From: Collinsella sp. | GTDB lineage: Bacteria > Actinomycetota > Coriobacteriia > Coriobacteriales > Coriobacteriaceae | Assembly: GCA_019414055.1 (NCBI GenBank) | Contig: DXMV01000018.1 | Coordinates: forward strand, 1 to 64,000 | Reading direction: 5' to 3' | DNA: 64,000 nucleotides | In this document: positions 6,582 to 15,274 of the stretch, in pieces | How positions within the stretch are numbered: the first letter of the stretch is position 1 | How the letters are laid out: every line of letters starts with the position of its first letter | Translations under genes and position numbers: made by a program | The notes under the pieces: model-generated | Told to the model about the DNA's origin: nothing | What the model saw: only the letters and a program-made list of their open reading frames with translations | Databases searched by the model: none

Positions 6582-7679
6582 TTAGCGCTGGGCGGCGTCT
6601 TCTAGGAGGGCGTCCCAGATGGCCAGCGCTGCGGCTGCTTCGGCTACGGGGACGGCACGCGGGACGATGCAGGGATCGTGGCGGCCGTGGACCGAGAGCT
6701 CGGCATTTTCCATAGCGTCCATGTCCACCGTCTGCTGCTCGCGGCCAATGGAGGGCGTGGGCTTTACGGCCATGCGCCACATGACGGGTGCGCCGGTCGA
6801 AATGCCGCCCAGGATGCCGCCGGCGTTGTTGGACTCGATCTCGATCTCGCCGGTCTCGGCGTCGATGCGATATGGATCGTTGTTCTCGCTGCCGCGCATG
6901 GCGGCAACGGCAAAGCCCATGCCAAACTCCACGCCCTTCACGGCGGGAATCCCAAACGCAATCTGCGCGATGCGGTTCTCGATGCCGTCGAACATGGGGT
7001 CGCCGATGCCCGCGGGCAGGCCGTAGATACCGCACTCCACGATGCCGCCGATGCTGTCGAGCTCGTCGCGCGCGGCCAGGATCTCCTCGCGCATGCGACC
7101 GGCAGCTGCGGCGTCAATGCACGGTAGGTCGTTAGAAAGGATCGCCTTGCGGTCGGCCTCGCGATAGACCATGTCGTCCATGGGCAGATCGGAGATGCCG
7201 CCGATCTGCGCCACATGCGCCATGACCTTAATGCCGCGGGCCTCAAGTGCCTGCAGCGCGATGCCGCCCGCGATGCACAGAGGTGCCGTCAGGCGGCCGG
7301 AGAAATGCCCGCCGCCAGCGACATCGTGCATGTTGTGATACTTCACGCGCGCAGGGAAGTCCGCATGGCCCGGGCGGGGCTTGCGGCGCAGCTCGGAGTA
7401 ATCCTTGGAGCGCGTGTTGGTGTTCTCGATAATCGCCGCGATAGGCGCGCCCGTGGTGTGTCCATCAACTATGCCGGCGATGACGTGCGCGGTGTCGGCC
7501 TCGCGGCGCTTGGTCGCGGTCTCGTCACGGCCGGGGGCGCGACGGTCCAAAAAGGCCTGCAGCTGCTCCAGGTCAACGGCGATACCTGCCGGAATGCCAT
7601 CGAGCGAGCAGCCGATGGCGGGGGAGTGCGACTGGCCGAAGATGCTCAAATGCAAAACGTTGCCAAAAGTCGAGGACAT
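6582..7679 (-). CDS. aroC: Chorismate synthase
   Basis: It uses reduced FMN to eliminate phosphate from EPSP and make chorismate. The 365-residue protein shows family signatures from end to end: FGQSHSPAIGCSLDGIPAG near the start, RRAPGR, the RPGHADFPARVKY segment with GGGHFSGRLTAPLCIAGG, and FGMGFAVAAMRGSENND toward the C-terminus. Length is normal. It starts one base after the aroA stop, indicating co-translation. A gap of 54 bases separates it from pheA downstream. Confidence 0.96.
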   Translation of the reverse strand: MSSTFGNVLHLSIFGQSHSPAIGCSLDGIPAGIAVDLEQLQAFLDRRAPGRDETATKRREADTAHVIAGIVDGHTTGAPIAAIIENTNTRSKDYSELRRKPRPGHADFPARVKYHNMHDVAGGGHFSGRLTAPLCIAGGIALQALEARGIKVMAHVAQIGGISDLPMDDMVYREADRKAILSNDLPCIDAAAAGRMREEILAARDELDSIGGIVECGIYGLPAGIGDPMFDGIENRIAQIAFGIPAVKGVEFGMGFAVAAMRGSENNDPYRIDAETGEIEIESNNAGGILGGISTGAPVMWRMAVKPTPSIGREQQTVDMDAMENAELSVHGRHDPCIVPRAVPVAEAAAALAIWDALLEDAAQR

Positions 7680-7680
7680 G

Positions 7681-9000
7681 CTATTCCTCCTCGAGCGTGA
7701 CCTTGCCGCCCAGCAGGCGGTAGTGGTCGAAGAAATCGGGATAGGACTTGTTGACGGCCTCGGCGCCGTGGATCACGACCTCGCCGGTGGCGCGGCTCGC
7801 GGCGATGGCGGCCATCATGGCGATGCGGTGGTCGTTGTGCGAATCGACCTCGCCGCCGGTAAAGGCATCGACGCCCTTGATGATGAGGTCGTCACCGGCG
7901 ATGCGCACCTGCGCGCCCAGCGCGGTGAGCTCGCGGGTGGTGGTGACCAGGCGGTCAGATTCCTTGATGCGCAGGCGCGCGCAGTCACGGATGAACGTGC
8001 GGCCCTGAGCCAGCGATGCCACGGCCGAGATAACAGGCACCAGGTCCGGAATGTCGTGGGCGCTCATCTCAAAGCCGGCGAGCTTATCGGACTGGACGGT
8101 GGCGGCGTTGGTGGAGCGCACGATGCGGGCGCCAAAGCGCGAAAGCGCGGCGAGCACGTTGCGGTCGCCCTGTGCGGAGCTCAGCGACACGCCTTCCACG
8201 GTGATGGGGTCGGAGCCGATGGCGCCGGCGCACAGCCAAAAGGCGGCGTTGGACCAGTCGCCCTCGACGGCTACGCTGCCGGGCGTGCGGTACGAGCCGT
8301 TATTCACGCGGAAGTTCGTGACCTCGGGCTGGCCGTCCTTGGCCGGAATACGCTCGACGTTGACCTCGACGCCGAAGGCCTTCATGACCTGGATCGTCAG
8401 GTTGATGTAGGGGCGGCTCTCGATGAGGCCGGTTACCTGCACGCAGGAGGGCTGGGCCAGCAGCGGGGCCGCCAGCAGCAGGCCGGAGATATACTGCGAG
8501 CTCACGTTGCCCGGAAGCACAAAGGTACCAGGGCGCATGCGGCCGCTCGTCTTGAGCGGAAAGCCGCCTAGGCCCTGTAGGTCGCAACCGGCGGCAATGA
8601 TCTCGTCCGAGAGCGGGGAGAGCGGGCGGGCGCCCAGGCGGCCCTGGCCCACGAAGGTGGCCTCCGCGCCCAGCGCACAGGCGACAGGCAGCATGAAGCG
8701 CAGCGTGGAGCCACTCTCGCCGCAGTCGAGCGTGCCGCCGGCAAGGGCCTTGAGCAGGCCAAATTCAATACTCTTCATGGTGGGGTGGACCTGGAAGCCG
8801 TCCTCGACGGTCTCGATGCGGGCACCGAGCGCCGTGAGGCAGCGCACCGTGGCCTCTATATCGGCGCAGGTCGTGTTGCAGGCAACATGCGTCTCGCCGT
8901 TGGCAAGCGCGGCGCAGATGATCAGGCGGTGCGCCATCGACTTGGACGCGATGGCGGGAACGGTGCCCTTGAGCGGGGACGGGGTGATGCGGGCTAGCAT
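7681..9000 (-). CDS. aroA: EPSP synthase (3-phosphoshikimate 1-carboxyvinyltransferase)
   Basis: It transfers the enolpyruvyl group of PEP to shikimate-3-phosphate. The 439-residue product has two inside-out alpha/beta domains. Visible motifs are PAIASKSMAHRL with the catalytic Lys, LDCGESGSTLRFMLPVA with the PEP-binding segment (seen elsewhere as GNAGTAMRPL, here the class II-like GESGSTLR), and RIKESDRL plus DSHNDHRIAM in the C-terminal half. The ATG at 9000 overlaps the aroB stop in ATGCTAG. The open frame above it lies inside aroB and is not used. Confidence 0.95.
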   Translation of the reverse strand: MLARITPSPLKGTVPAIASKSMAHRLIICAALANGETHVACNTTCADIEATVRCLTALGARIETVEDGFQVHPTMKSIEFGLLKALAGGTLDCGESGSTLRFMLPVACALGAEATFVGQGRLGARPLSPLSDEIIAAGCDLQGLGGFPLKTSGRMRPGTFVLPGNVSSQYISGLLLAAPLLAQPSCVQVTGLIESRPYINLTIQVMKAFGVEVNVERIPAKDGQPEVTNFRVNNGSYRTPGSVAVEGDWSNAAFWLCAGAIGSDPITVEGVSLSSAQGDRNVLAALSRFGARIVRSTNAATVQSDKLAGFEMSAHDIPDLVPVISAVASLAQGRTFIRDCARLRIKESDRLVTTTRELTALGAQVRIAGDDLIIKGVDAFTGGEVDSHNDHRIAMMAAIAASRATGEVVIHGAEAVNKSYPDFFDHYRLLGGKVTLEEE

Positions 9001-10100
9001 GCGGATGCGTCTCCCTTCTGGCCGAGTCCCTCGGCAATCAAATCGTGGAAGGTGGAAAGCGGCGTGCGGTCGATGCTGCAACGGCCAATGTCGTGCGGAA
9101 TTACCAGGTCGATGGTGTCGCCCGCGCGCTTTTTGTCGTGGAGCGCCTCGGCAAAGACGGCATCGGCATCTAGCTCGCAGCGGGTCTTGAGGCCGTGGCG
9201 GGCGCAGAGCTCCTCAATACGATCGGGCAGCTCGGCATCGCAGATGCCATGCAGCGCTGCGGCACGCGTGATGATGTCCATGCCGATCGACACGCAGTTG
9301 CCGTGGCCGAGCTCAAAGTGCTCGCAGGCTTCGACGGCGTGCCCGGCGCTGTGGCCAAAGTTGAGGAGCTTGCGCTGATTGGCTTCGCGCTCGTCGGCAA
9401 CGACCACGGCGCGCTTGATGTCGATATTGCGGGCGATGATGAGCGCCACACGGGCCACGTCGCGGTTGAGCAACTCAAGCGTGAGCGGGGTCTTCTCCAG
9501 CTCGGCGAAGAGCTCGGGGTCGGCGATCACGGCGTGCTTGACTACCTCGCCGCAGCCGTCGGCGAACTGCTCGGGCGTGAGGGTGGCAAGGCATCCCACG
9601 TCGGCGATAACCACGCTCGGCTGCCAAAAGGCGCCGGCCAGGTTCTTGCCGGCTGCCAGGTCGATGGCCGTTTTGCCGCCGACCGACGAATCCACCATGG
9701 CGAGCAGGCTTGTGGGAATCTGCACAAACTTGCAGCCGCGCATGTAGGTGGCGGCCACAAAGCCCGCCACGTCGCCCACGACGCCGCCGCCGAGCGCCAC
9801 GATCACGTCGGAGCGCGAAAGCTCGTGTTCGGCCACAAACTCCAAAATGGCAACATAGGTTTCGGCACGCTTATGGGCCTCGCCGGCCTCGAAAGTGCAG
9901 ATGCTCACCTCGTAGCCTGCGGATTCGAGGCTCTGCTTAACGGGCATCTGATAGAGCGGGCCCACGTTGGTGTCCGTCACGATGACGGCGCGGGTGCCGC
10001 CGGCGGTGGTGCGGACGAGCGGACCTGCCTGCTCCAGCAAAAACGTGCCCACATGCACCTGGTAGGGGCGTGCAGTGTCGATATCGATAGTAATCGCCAT
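8994..10100 (-). CDS. aroB: 3-dehydroquinate synthase
   Basis: It cyclises DAHP to 3-dehydroquinate using NAD and a divalent metal. The 368 residues contain EAHKRAETYVAILEF, the glycine-rich NAD-binding ALGGGVVGDVAGFVAATYMRG, IPTSLLAMVDSSVGGKTAID, and the metal ligands in LLNFGHSAGHAVE plus HGNCVSIGM. All are standard AroB motifs and the length is typical. An ATAAGC stretch and GGTCCTTTCG lie upstream of the ATG, so the ribosome site is weak. It follows tyrA after a 36-base gap. Confidence 0.95.
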   Translation of the reverse strand: MAITIDIDTARPYQVHVGTFLLEQAGPLVRTTAGGTRAVIVTDTNVGPLYQMPVKQSLESAGYEVSICTFEAGEAHKRAETYVAILEFVAEHELSRSDVIVALGGGVVGDVAGFVAATYMRGCKFVQIPTSLLAMVDSSVGGKTAIDLAAGKNLAGAFWQPSVVIADVGCLATLTPEQFADGCGEVVKHAVIADPELFAELEKTPLTLELLNRDVARVALIIARNIDIKRAVVVADEREANQRKLLNFGHSAGHAVEACEHFELGHGNCVSIGMDIITRAAALHGICDAELPDRIEELCARHGLKTRCELDADAVFAEALHDKKRAGDTIDLVIPHDIGRCSIDRTPLSTFHDLIAEGLGQKGDASAC

Positions 10101-10136
10101 AAGCTTCGGTCCTTTCGACCTGGCGTGATGGGTGGT

Positions 10137-11051
10137 CTAGTGGGAGGCCTCGTCGTCGAGCGCGCGCTTAATGCGGTCGCCCTCGGCAAGGAGATTCTCC
10201 AGATGGCGCTGGTCGCGGTCCTTAAGGGCGCGGCTGTAGGCGCCAAGCGATTCGATCAGATGGTCGATCTCGAAGGCGAGCGCATCGGCGTCATCAATCA
10301 TGAGCTCGGACCACATCTGAGGATTGAGGTGTGCCACGCGAGTGAGGTCGCGGTAGCTGCCGGCCGAAAAGCCGTGGTGGACCTGAGCGGTCGGGCTCTT
10401 AACGTAGGCGTTGGAGACGACGTGCGCGAGCTGGCTCGTAAAGGCGATGACGCGGTCGTGCTCGGCGGCGCTCGTTACGCTGAACTTGCCAAAGCCCAGG
10501 GGACGTACCATCTCGCGCACCTGGCCCAAAAGCTCCAGCTTAAGTGCGTCGTCCACCGCGGGCGGTACAAGCACGAGCGGTGCGCCCTGGAACAGGTCGG
10601 CGCGGGAATGCGCGTAGCCCGAGAACTGGGTGCCCGCCATGGGGTGTGCGCCCACAAAGTAAAAACCATGTTCGCGGGCAAGCTCAAAGGCGCGCTCGCA
10701 CACGATACCCTTGACGCCAACGGTGTCGATCACCACGGGGCCCATGATGGCCTCGGTGTCGGTGGCGTCGGCGAGTGCCTGGGCGTGCGCCTCGAGCCAC
10801 TCGATGCAGGCCTCGGGGTAGCATGCCAGGACGATGATGTCGCATTCGCCGAGCGTCTCGTCGTTGAGCTCGCCGGCAACGGTGCCCATGCTGGCGGCTG
10901 TCATGACGTCGTCATCGGGGTCCCAGGCCAGCACGCGGACGCCCGCCTGCGCATAGCCGCGGGCAAAGCTGCCGCCGATGAGGCCCAGGCCCACGATGCC
11001 GGCGCACTTGGGGCCACCCTGGTTAACGCGTGCGTTTCTCACCGTACCCAT
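10137..11051 (-). CDS. tyrA: Prephenate dehydrogenase
   Basis: It oxidatively decarboxylates prephenate to 4-hydroxyphenylpyruvate for tyrosine. The 304-residue protein has an N-terminal Rossmann motif GLGLIGGS (21-28) and DPDDDV, whose acidic residue after the second strand suggests NAD. It continues with VIDTVGVKG, the active-site GAHPMAGTQFSGY and the helical C-terminal half with SQLAHVVSNAY and the GFSAGSYRDLTR substrate site. There is no ACT domain and no fused chorismate mutase, which is instead on pheA. It begins three bases after the DAHP synthase stop. Confidence 0.92.
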   Translation of the reverse strand: MGTVRNARVNQGGPKCAGIVGLGLIGGSFARGYAQAGVRVLAWDPDDDVMTAASMGTVAGELNDETLGECDIIVLACYPEACIEWLEAHAQALADATDTEAIMGPVVIDTVGVKGIVCERAFELAREHGFYFVGAHPMAGTQFSGYAHSRADLFQGAPLVLVPPAVDDALKLELLGQVREMVRPLGFGKFSVTSAAEHDRVIAFTSQLAHVVSNAYVKSPTAQVHHGFSAGSYRDLTRVAHLNPQMWSELMIDDADALAFEIDHLIESLGAYSRALKDRDQRHLENLLAEGDRIKRALDDEASH

Positions 11052-11054
11052 GGG

Positions 11055-12080
11055 CTACTCCTGAACGGTCTCTTGGCAGACGACCTCGCGGATGGCGCGG
11101 ATGCGGCGCATGGTGTCGTCGAACTGGTCGGGGGTGAGGGCCTGAGCTCCGTCGGACCAAGCGTGGCTCGGGTCGTCGTGGACCTCGATCTCCAGACCGT
11201 TGGCGCCGCAGGCAGTCGCGGCGAGCGCCATGGGCTCAACATAACGGGTGTAACCGGTGGCGTGGCTGGGGTCGGCGACGACGGGCAGGTGCGACAGATG
11301 GTGCAGCACCGGCACGGCGTTGAGGTCGAAGGTGTTGCGGGTGCGGGTCTCGAAGGTGCGGATACCGCGCTCGCACAGGATGACGTTGTCGTTGCCCTCG
11401 CTCATGATGTACTCGGCTGCCATAAGCAGCTCGTCGACGGTGCCGGACATGCCGCGCTTGAGCAGGATCGGAGTCTGCGTCTTGCCGACCTCCTTGAGCA
11501 GGGGGAAGTTCTGGGCGTTGCGAGCGCCAATCTGCATGACGTCGATCTTCTTGTCGAGGAAGACCTGCACGTCGCGCGGATCCATGATCTCGGTGACGAT
11601 CGGCATGTCGAGCTCTGCCGAGGCCTCGCACAGCAGGTCCAGGCCGGCGGGGCCCATGCCCTGGTAGGCGTACGGGGAGGTGCGGGGCTTGTAGGCGCCG
11701 CCGCGCAGCATCGTGGCGCCGGCGGCCTTCACGCGGCGGGCGATGCGGATGAGGTTCTCGCCCTCGACGGAGCACGGGCCGGCGATGACCTGGAACTGGT
11801 CGCCGCCGATCTTGACGCCGTGGCCGCAGTCGATGACGGAGTCCTCGGGGTGGAACTTGCGGTTTGCGCGCTTGAACGGCTCGGAGACGCGCTGCACGCG
11901 CTCGACGACGTCCATGGACTCGAGCAGGAACGGGTCGATCTTGGTCGTGTCGCCCACCAGGCCGATGATGGTCTCGTTCTCGCCGCGCGAGACGTCGGTC
12001 TTCAGGCCCTTTTTCTCAATCCAGCTGACGATGTGGCTGACGGCCTCGTCGCTGGCGCTCTGCTTTAAAATTGCAATCAT
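11055..12080 (-). CDS. aroF: DAHP synthase (type I-beta, with ferredoxin-like N-terminal domain)
   Basis: It condenses PEP and erythrose-4-phosphate, the first step of the pathway. Residues about 1-75 are the small regulatory-type domain (MIAILKQSASDEAVSHIV ... GLVGDTTKIDP) seen in Thermotoga-like enzymes. Residues about 90-341 are the TIM barrel with VIAGPCSVEG, LRGGAYKPRTSPYAYQG, the metal Cys in this segment's vicinity, LLKRGMSGTVDELLMAAEYI and VVADPSHATG. The ATG at 12080 has GAGGTGAGAGG upstream and matches family starts. It heads the minus-strand operon and is preceded by a leader hairpin that looks like an attenuator. The gene symbol is by function; paralogue naming varies. Confidence 0.92.
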   Translation of the reverse strand: MIAILKQSASDEAVSHIVSWIEKKGLKTDVSRGENETIIGLVGDTTKIDPFLLESMDVVERVQRVSEPFKRANRKFHPEDSVIDCGHGVKIGGDQFQVIAGPCSVEGENLIRIARRVKAAGATMLRGGAYKPRTSPYAYQGMGPAGLDLLCEASAELDMPIVTEIMDPRDVQVFLDKKIDVMQIGARNAQNFPLLKEVGKTQTPILLKRGMSGTVDELLMAAEYIMSEGNDNVILCERGIRTFETRTRNTFDLNAVPVLHHLSHLPVVADPSHATGYTRYVEPMALAATACGANGLEIEVHDDPSHAWSDGAQALTPDQFDDTMRRIRAIREVVCQETVQE

Positions 12081-12113
12081 GGTGTGCCTCTCACCTCGAT
12101 GGATAACTCTTGC

Positions 12114-12139
12114 AAAAACGGCCCGCATCGCGAGCCGTT
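12114..12139 (-). terminator. Leader terminator (possible attenuator) before DAHP synthase
   Basis: On the minus strand AACGGCTCGC pairs fully (one G-U) with GCGGGCCGTT around a three-base loop and runs into five T residues at 12118-12114. It lies 34 bases upstream of the aroF start and downstream of a possible -10 box. No minus-strand gene precedes it, so its natural role would be premature termination of the operon's own leader. Confidence 0.65.
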
Positions 12140-12156
12140 ATATATGTGCATGAGAG

Positions 12157-12162
12157 TTTATA
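12157..12162 (-). promoter_or_regulatory. Possible -10 box of the aro operon
   Basis: TATAAA on the minus strand sits 18 bases upstream of the leader hairpin. No good -35 box is seen at 16-18 bases; TTTAGG is 21 bases away. A second TATATAA occurs just downstream. The start site is therefore uncertain. Confidence 0.3.
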
Positions 12163-12241
12163 CTATCTGACTCGCTTTTGCCGCCTAAAGCGCGCCGTCG
12201 CGGCGCGTCTCCCACGTAATTGCAAAGCTTTTTCTATTATT

Positions 12242-12271
12242 TTGTTAGCCCGTGGCGCACTTGGGTATAAT
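12242..12271 (+). promoter_or_regulatory. Promoter of tRNA-Arg
   Basis: TTGTTA (12242-12247) and a perfect TATAAT (12266-12271) are spaced by 18 bases. The tRNA begins 12 bases after the -10 box. Confidence 0.75.
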
Positions 12272-12282
12272 GCCTACCGTTC

Positions 12283-12359
12283 GCCCTATTAGCTCAGGGG
12301 ATTAGAGCGTCTGCCTCCGGAGCAGAAGGCCGTTGGTTCGAATCCAACATGGGGCACCA
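12283..12359 (+). tRNA. tRNA-Arg (CCG)
   Basis: The acceptor strands GCCCTAT and ATGGGGC pair with one wobble. The D-arm contains AGCTCAGGGG. The anticodon stem TCTGC/GCAGA encloses the loop CTCCGGA with anticodon CCG, reading CGG codons. The T-arm has GGTTCGAATCC and the 3' CCA is encoded. It stands alone with its own promoter and terminator, between the divergent aro operon and the P-type ATPase. Confidence 0.96.
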
Positions 12360-12369
12360 TCGAACGTAA

Positions 12370-12404
12370 GACCGTCCGAACCTCGCATGGTCCGGGCGGT
12401 TTTC
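12370..12404 (+). terminator. Terminator of tRNA-Arg
   Basis: ACCGTCCG (12371-12378) pairs with CGGGCGGT (12393-12400), followed by TTTTC. It starts 11 bases after the encoded CCA. Confidence 0.7.
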
Positions 12405-12434
12405 TTATACCGACGCGACGTGATGGGACGTGGT

Positions 12435-15155
12435 ATGGCAGCAACGGATATCGAGCGCGGACTCTCGACCGCCGAGGTCGAGGAACGCATCGCCGCTGGT
12501 AAGATCAACCGCAACAGGGAGCTCAAGACCAAGTCGGTCAAAGAGCTCATCATCGAGAACCTCTGCACGCTGTTTAACTTGATCAACGTGGTCTTGGCGA
12601 TTTTGGTGTTGCTGACCGGTTCGTTTAAGAACCTGACGTTCCTGTTCGTGGTGTTCTTGAACACGGCAATTGGCGTCATTCAGTCCATGCGTTCTAAGCG
12701 GATGGTCGACAAGCTTACGCTGCTCACCTCTAAGAAGGCCATCGCGGTGCGCGACGGCGCCGAGGTGGAGCTCGACCTGGACCAGATCGTGCTCGACGAC
12801 ATCATTCGCCTGGGGCGCGGTGACCAGATTCCCGCCGACGCCGTGGTGGTGTCGGGCGAGGCGCTCGTTAACGAGAGCCTACTGACGGGCGAGAGCGACC
12901 TCATTAAGAAACAGCCGGGCTCCGAGCTCATGAGCGGCAGCTTTATCGACTCGGGCCTGTTGCGCGCCCGCGTGATCCATGTCGGCGCCGATAACTACGT
13001 GGCAAAGATCAACAACGAGGCCAAGTACGTCAAAAATGTCAATTCCGAGATCATGAACGCGCTCAACGCCATCGTGCGGTTCGCGAGCATTATCATGATT
13101 CCGCTTGGTCTGGCGCTCTTTTCCTCGAGTGTGAGCGAGCTGTGGGATGCCGCGGGAACCCCGGGCGATAGCGCGCTTTCCTGGTGCTTCTCCGAGCTGC
13201 TGGCCGGTCGTGTGCCTTCTTCGGCACTGCTGTCCACGGTGGGTGCCCTGCTGGGCATGATTCCGCAGGGCCTGGTGCTGCTGACCTCGTCGGTGCTCGC
13301 GATTGCCACGGTGCGCCTGGCTCGTCGCAAGGTGCTGGCACAGCAGCTCTACTGCATCGAGACGCTTGCGCGCGTCGACGTGCTGTGCCTGGACAAGACG
13401 GGCACCATTACCTCGGGCCGCATGGAGGTCGAGGGCACCTACCCGCTGCCCGTTGAGGGTGTTGGCTTTGGCGCGGACTCGGACGAGGCGGCTGTTCCCG
13501 TCGAGACCACGGTGCTCGACTTTGCGCTTGCCAACGTGGCACGTGCGACCTCGGCAGATGCCAACGAGACCTGCCAGGCGCTGCTCAACTACTACGCCGA
13601 TCGTCGGGTCGAGGTGTCCGAGCCGCTGTCGGTCATTCCGTTCTCGTCGTCCAAAAAGTGGAGCGGTGCGTCGTTTGTGCAGGGCTCCTATGTAATGGGC
13701 GCCGCGCAGTTTGTGCTTTCGGACCGTGTGTTTTCGCAGGTCGAGAACCGTGTCGCCGAGCTCGCCGATACCTGCCGTGTGCTCGTGGTGGCGTGCGTGG
13801 ACGGCTTTACGCCCGATGGCGATATGGTGGGCGAGGCCGAGCCCGTGGGCTTTGTGACTATCCGTGACGAGATCCGCACCTCGGCAGCTGAGACTATCGG
13901 CTACTTTAACGAGCAGGGCGTGACCCTCAACGTGATCAGCGGCGACGACCCGCGTACGGTATCGTCGATTGCACGCGTGGTGGGCGTGCCGGGCGCCGAC
14001 GCTTACGTGGACGCCACGACCCTCGATACGCCTGCCAAGCTCGACGCGGCGGTGGACCGCTACCACGTCTTTGGCCGCGTGACCCCGCAGCAGAAGCGCG
14101 AGCTCGTACAGGCGCTCAAACGCCGCGGGCACACCGTGGCCATGACGGGCGACGGCGTCAACGACGTGCTGGCGCTCAAGGAGGCCGACTGCTCCGTGGC
14201 GATGGCCGCCGGCTCTGATGCCGCGCGCAATGTGGCCGAGATCGTGCTCGTCGATAACGACTTTGCCTCGATGCCCGCTGTGGTGGCCGAGGGCCGTCGT
14301 TCTATCAATAACCTGCAGCGCTCTGCCGCGCTCTTTCTGACCAAGACGCTTTTCTCGATGGGCCTGGCGGCGCTGTGCATCGCGCTGCCGCCGTATCCCT
14401 TCGAGCCTATTCAGATGACGCTCATCAACTTCTTCTGCATCGGAGCGCCGGGCTTTGTGCTGGGCCTGGAGCCCAACAACGCCCGCGTGAAGGGGTCGTT
14501 CTTGATCAACGTGCTTAAGCGTGCGCTGCCGGCGTCGATTGCGGTCATTTTGGCCGCGGCGCTCGATATCTTTGTGGCGCGCGTATTTGGCTTTAGCCAG
14601 CTTACGCTTTCGACCATGTGCCTGCTCACGTCGTGCGCGGCGAGTGTCAGCCTGATCTGGCGCATCTCGCAGCCGCTCACGCCTTTGCGCGTGGTGCTTT
14701 TCGTGTTTGTCATCGCCGCTATTTTGACGGGCGTTATCGGGTTCCCGGAGCTGCTGTCGATTGCCAACTTGTCGATGGGTCAGATTGTCATCTTGGCGGC
14801 TATCGTCGTCTTTACCTGTGCGGTGTTCTTTAAGCTTGCCACGATGATGGACTCGCTTAAGCCCCGTCGCCGTCATGCGGCCACCGGCTTTGGCCGTGGC
14901 GTGCGTGTTCGCCTGGGTCGCGGCGGCGGCAAGGTGAGCTCGACGGGTTCGACGGCGGAGCGTTTTGCCAAGCGCGTCGCCGCCGACATGGCGCAGCGCC
15001 GCGAAGCTCGCATCGTTCGTGAGGCCGAGGCCCGCGCACTCGAGGGCGTGGCCCAGACCCAGCCCAAGAAAAAGAAGAGCGCCGGCGTTAAGCGCTCCCG
15101 CGTGACCAAATCGCCCCAGGGCATCAAAGTCTCGATGCCCAAGAAAAAGAAGTAG
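12435..15155 (+). CDS. P-type cation-transporting ATPase (CtpE/CaxP-like)
   Basis: This is a membrane pump that couples ATP hydrolysis to cation movement, probably Ca2+ or another divalent ion by resemblance to CtpE/CaxP-type pumps. The 906 residues contain actuator motif LLTGES, phosphorylation motif DKTGTIT and the hinge GDGVNDVLALKEADCSVAMA. Two helices lie near residues 45-90, two flank residue 300, and several more lie in the C-terminal third. There is no N-terminal heavy-metal domain. The fourth helix reads GMIPQGLVLLTS, with PQG where PEG is more common. The C-terminal ~70 residues are strongly basic and end in lysine runs. The ATG at 12435 is tentative; GTG 12420 and ATG 12423 are close alternatives. 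It stands alone after the tRNA terminator. Confidence 0.85.
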   Translation: MAATDIERGLSTAEVEERIAAGKINRNRELKTKSVKELIIENLCTLFNLINVVLAILVLLTGSFKNLTFLFVVFLNTAIGVIQSMRSKRMVDKLTLLTSKKAIAVRDGAEVELDLDQIVLDDIIRLGRGDQIPADAVVVSGEALVNESLLTGESDLIKKQPGSELMSGSFIDSGLLRARVIHVGADNYVAKINNEAKYVKNVNSEIMNALNAIVRFASIIMIPLGLALFSSSVSELWDAAGTPGDSALSWCFSELLAGRVPSSALLSTVGALLGMIPQGLVLLTSSVLAIATVRLARRKVLAQQLYCIETLARVDVLCLDKTGTITSGRMEVEGTYPLPVEGVGFGADSDEAAVPVETTVLDFALANVARATSADANETCQALLNYYADRRVEVSEPLSVIPFSSSKKWSGASFVQGSYVMGAAQFVLSDRVFSQVENRVAELADTCRVLVVACVDGFTPDGDMVGEAEPVGFVTIRDEIRTSAAETIGYFNEQGVTLNVISGDDPRTVSSIARVVGVPGADAYVDATTLDTPAKLDAAVDRYHVFGRVTPQQKRELVQALKRRGHTVAMTGDGVNDVLALKEADCSVAMAAGSDAARNVAEIVLVDNDFASMPAVVAEGRRSINNLQRSAALFLTKTLFSMGLAALCIALPPYPFEPIQMTLINFFCIGAPGFVLGLEPNNARVKGSFLINVLKRALPASIAVILAAALDIFVARVFGFSQLTLSTMCLLTSCAASVSLIWRISQPLTPLRVVLFVFVIAAILTGVIGFPELLSIANLSMGQIVILAAIVVFTCAVFFKLATMMDSLKPRRRHAATGFGRGVRVRLGRGGGKVSSTGSTAERFAKRVAADMAQRREARIVREAEARALEGVAQTQPKKKKSAGVKRSRVTKSPQGIKVSMPKKKK

Positions 15156-15274
15156 TTCGCTGCCTTCAGGGATGATTTTTCTGGCGATGTTGAATTGGTG
15201 CCTTGCGCTTGTGGGGCCGTGTCGATGTTATGCTCTAACCTCGATTGTTTGAATTGCTTCGGAAAGAGGATGCC

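Noticed and set aside
9195..12068. Plus-strand frame of 957 codons
   Set aside because: It lies antisense across aroB, tyrA and DAHP synthase genes that have clear catalytic motifs, and has a shadow-like His/Gly/Val/Asp composition.
12081..12128. Phe/Tyr-rich attenuation leader peptide before aroF
   Set aside because: The short frame contains only one Tyr and one Phe and overlaps the aroF start, so it does not fit a classical leader peptide.
12879..14876. Minus-strand frame of 665 codons
   Set aside because: Antisense to the P-type ATPase and rich in His/Arg/Gln as expected for a shadow frame.
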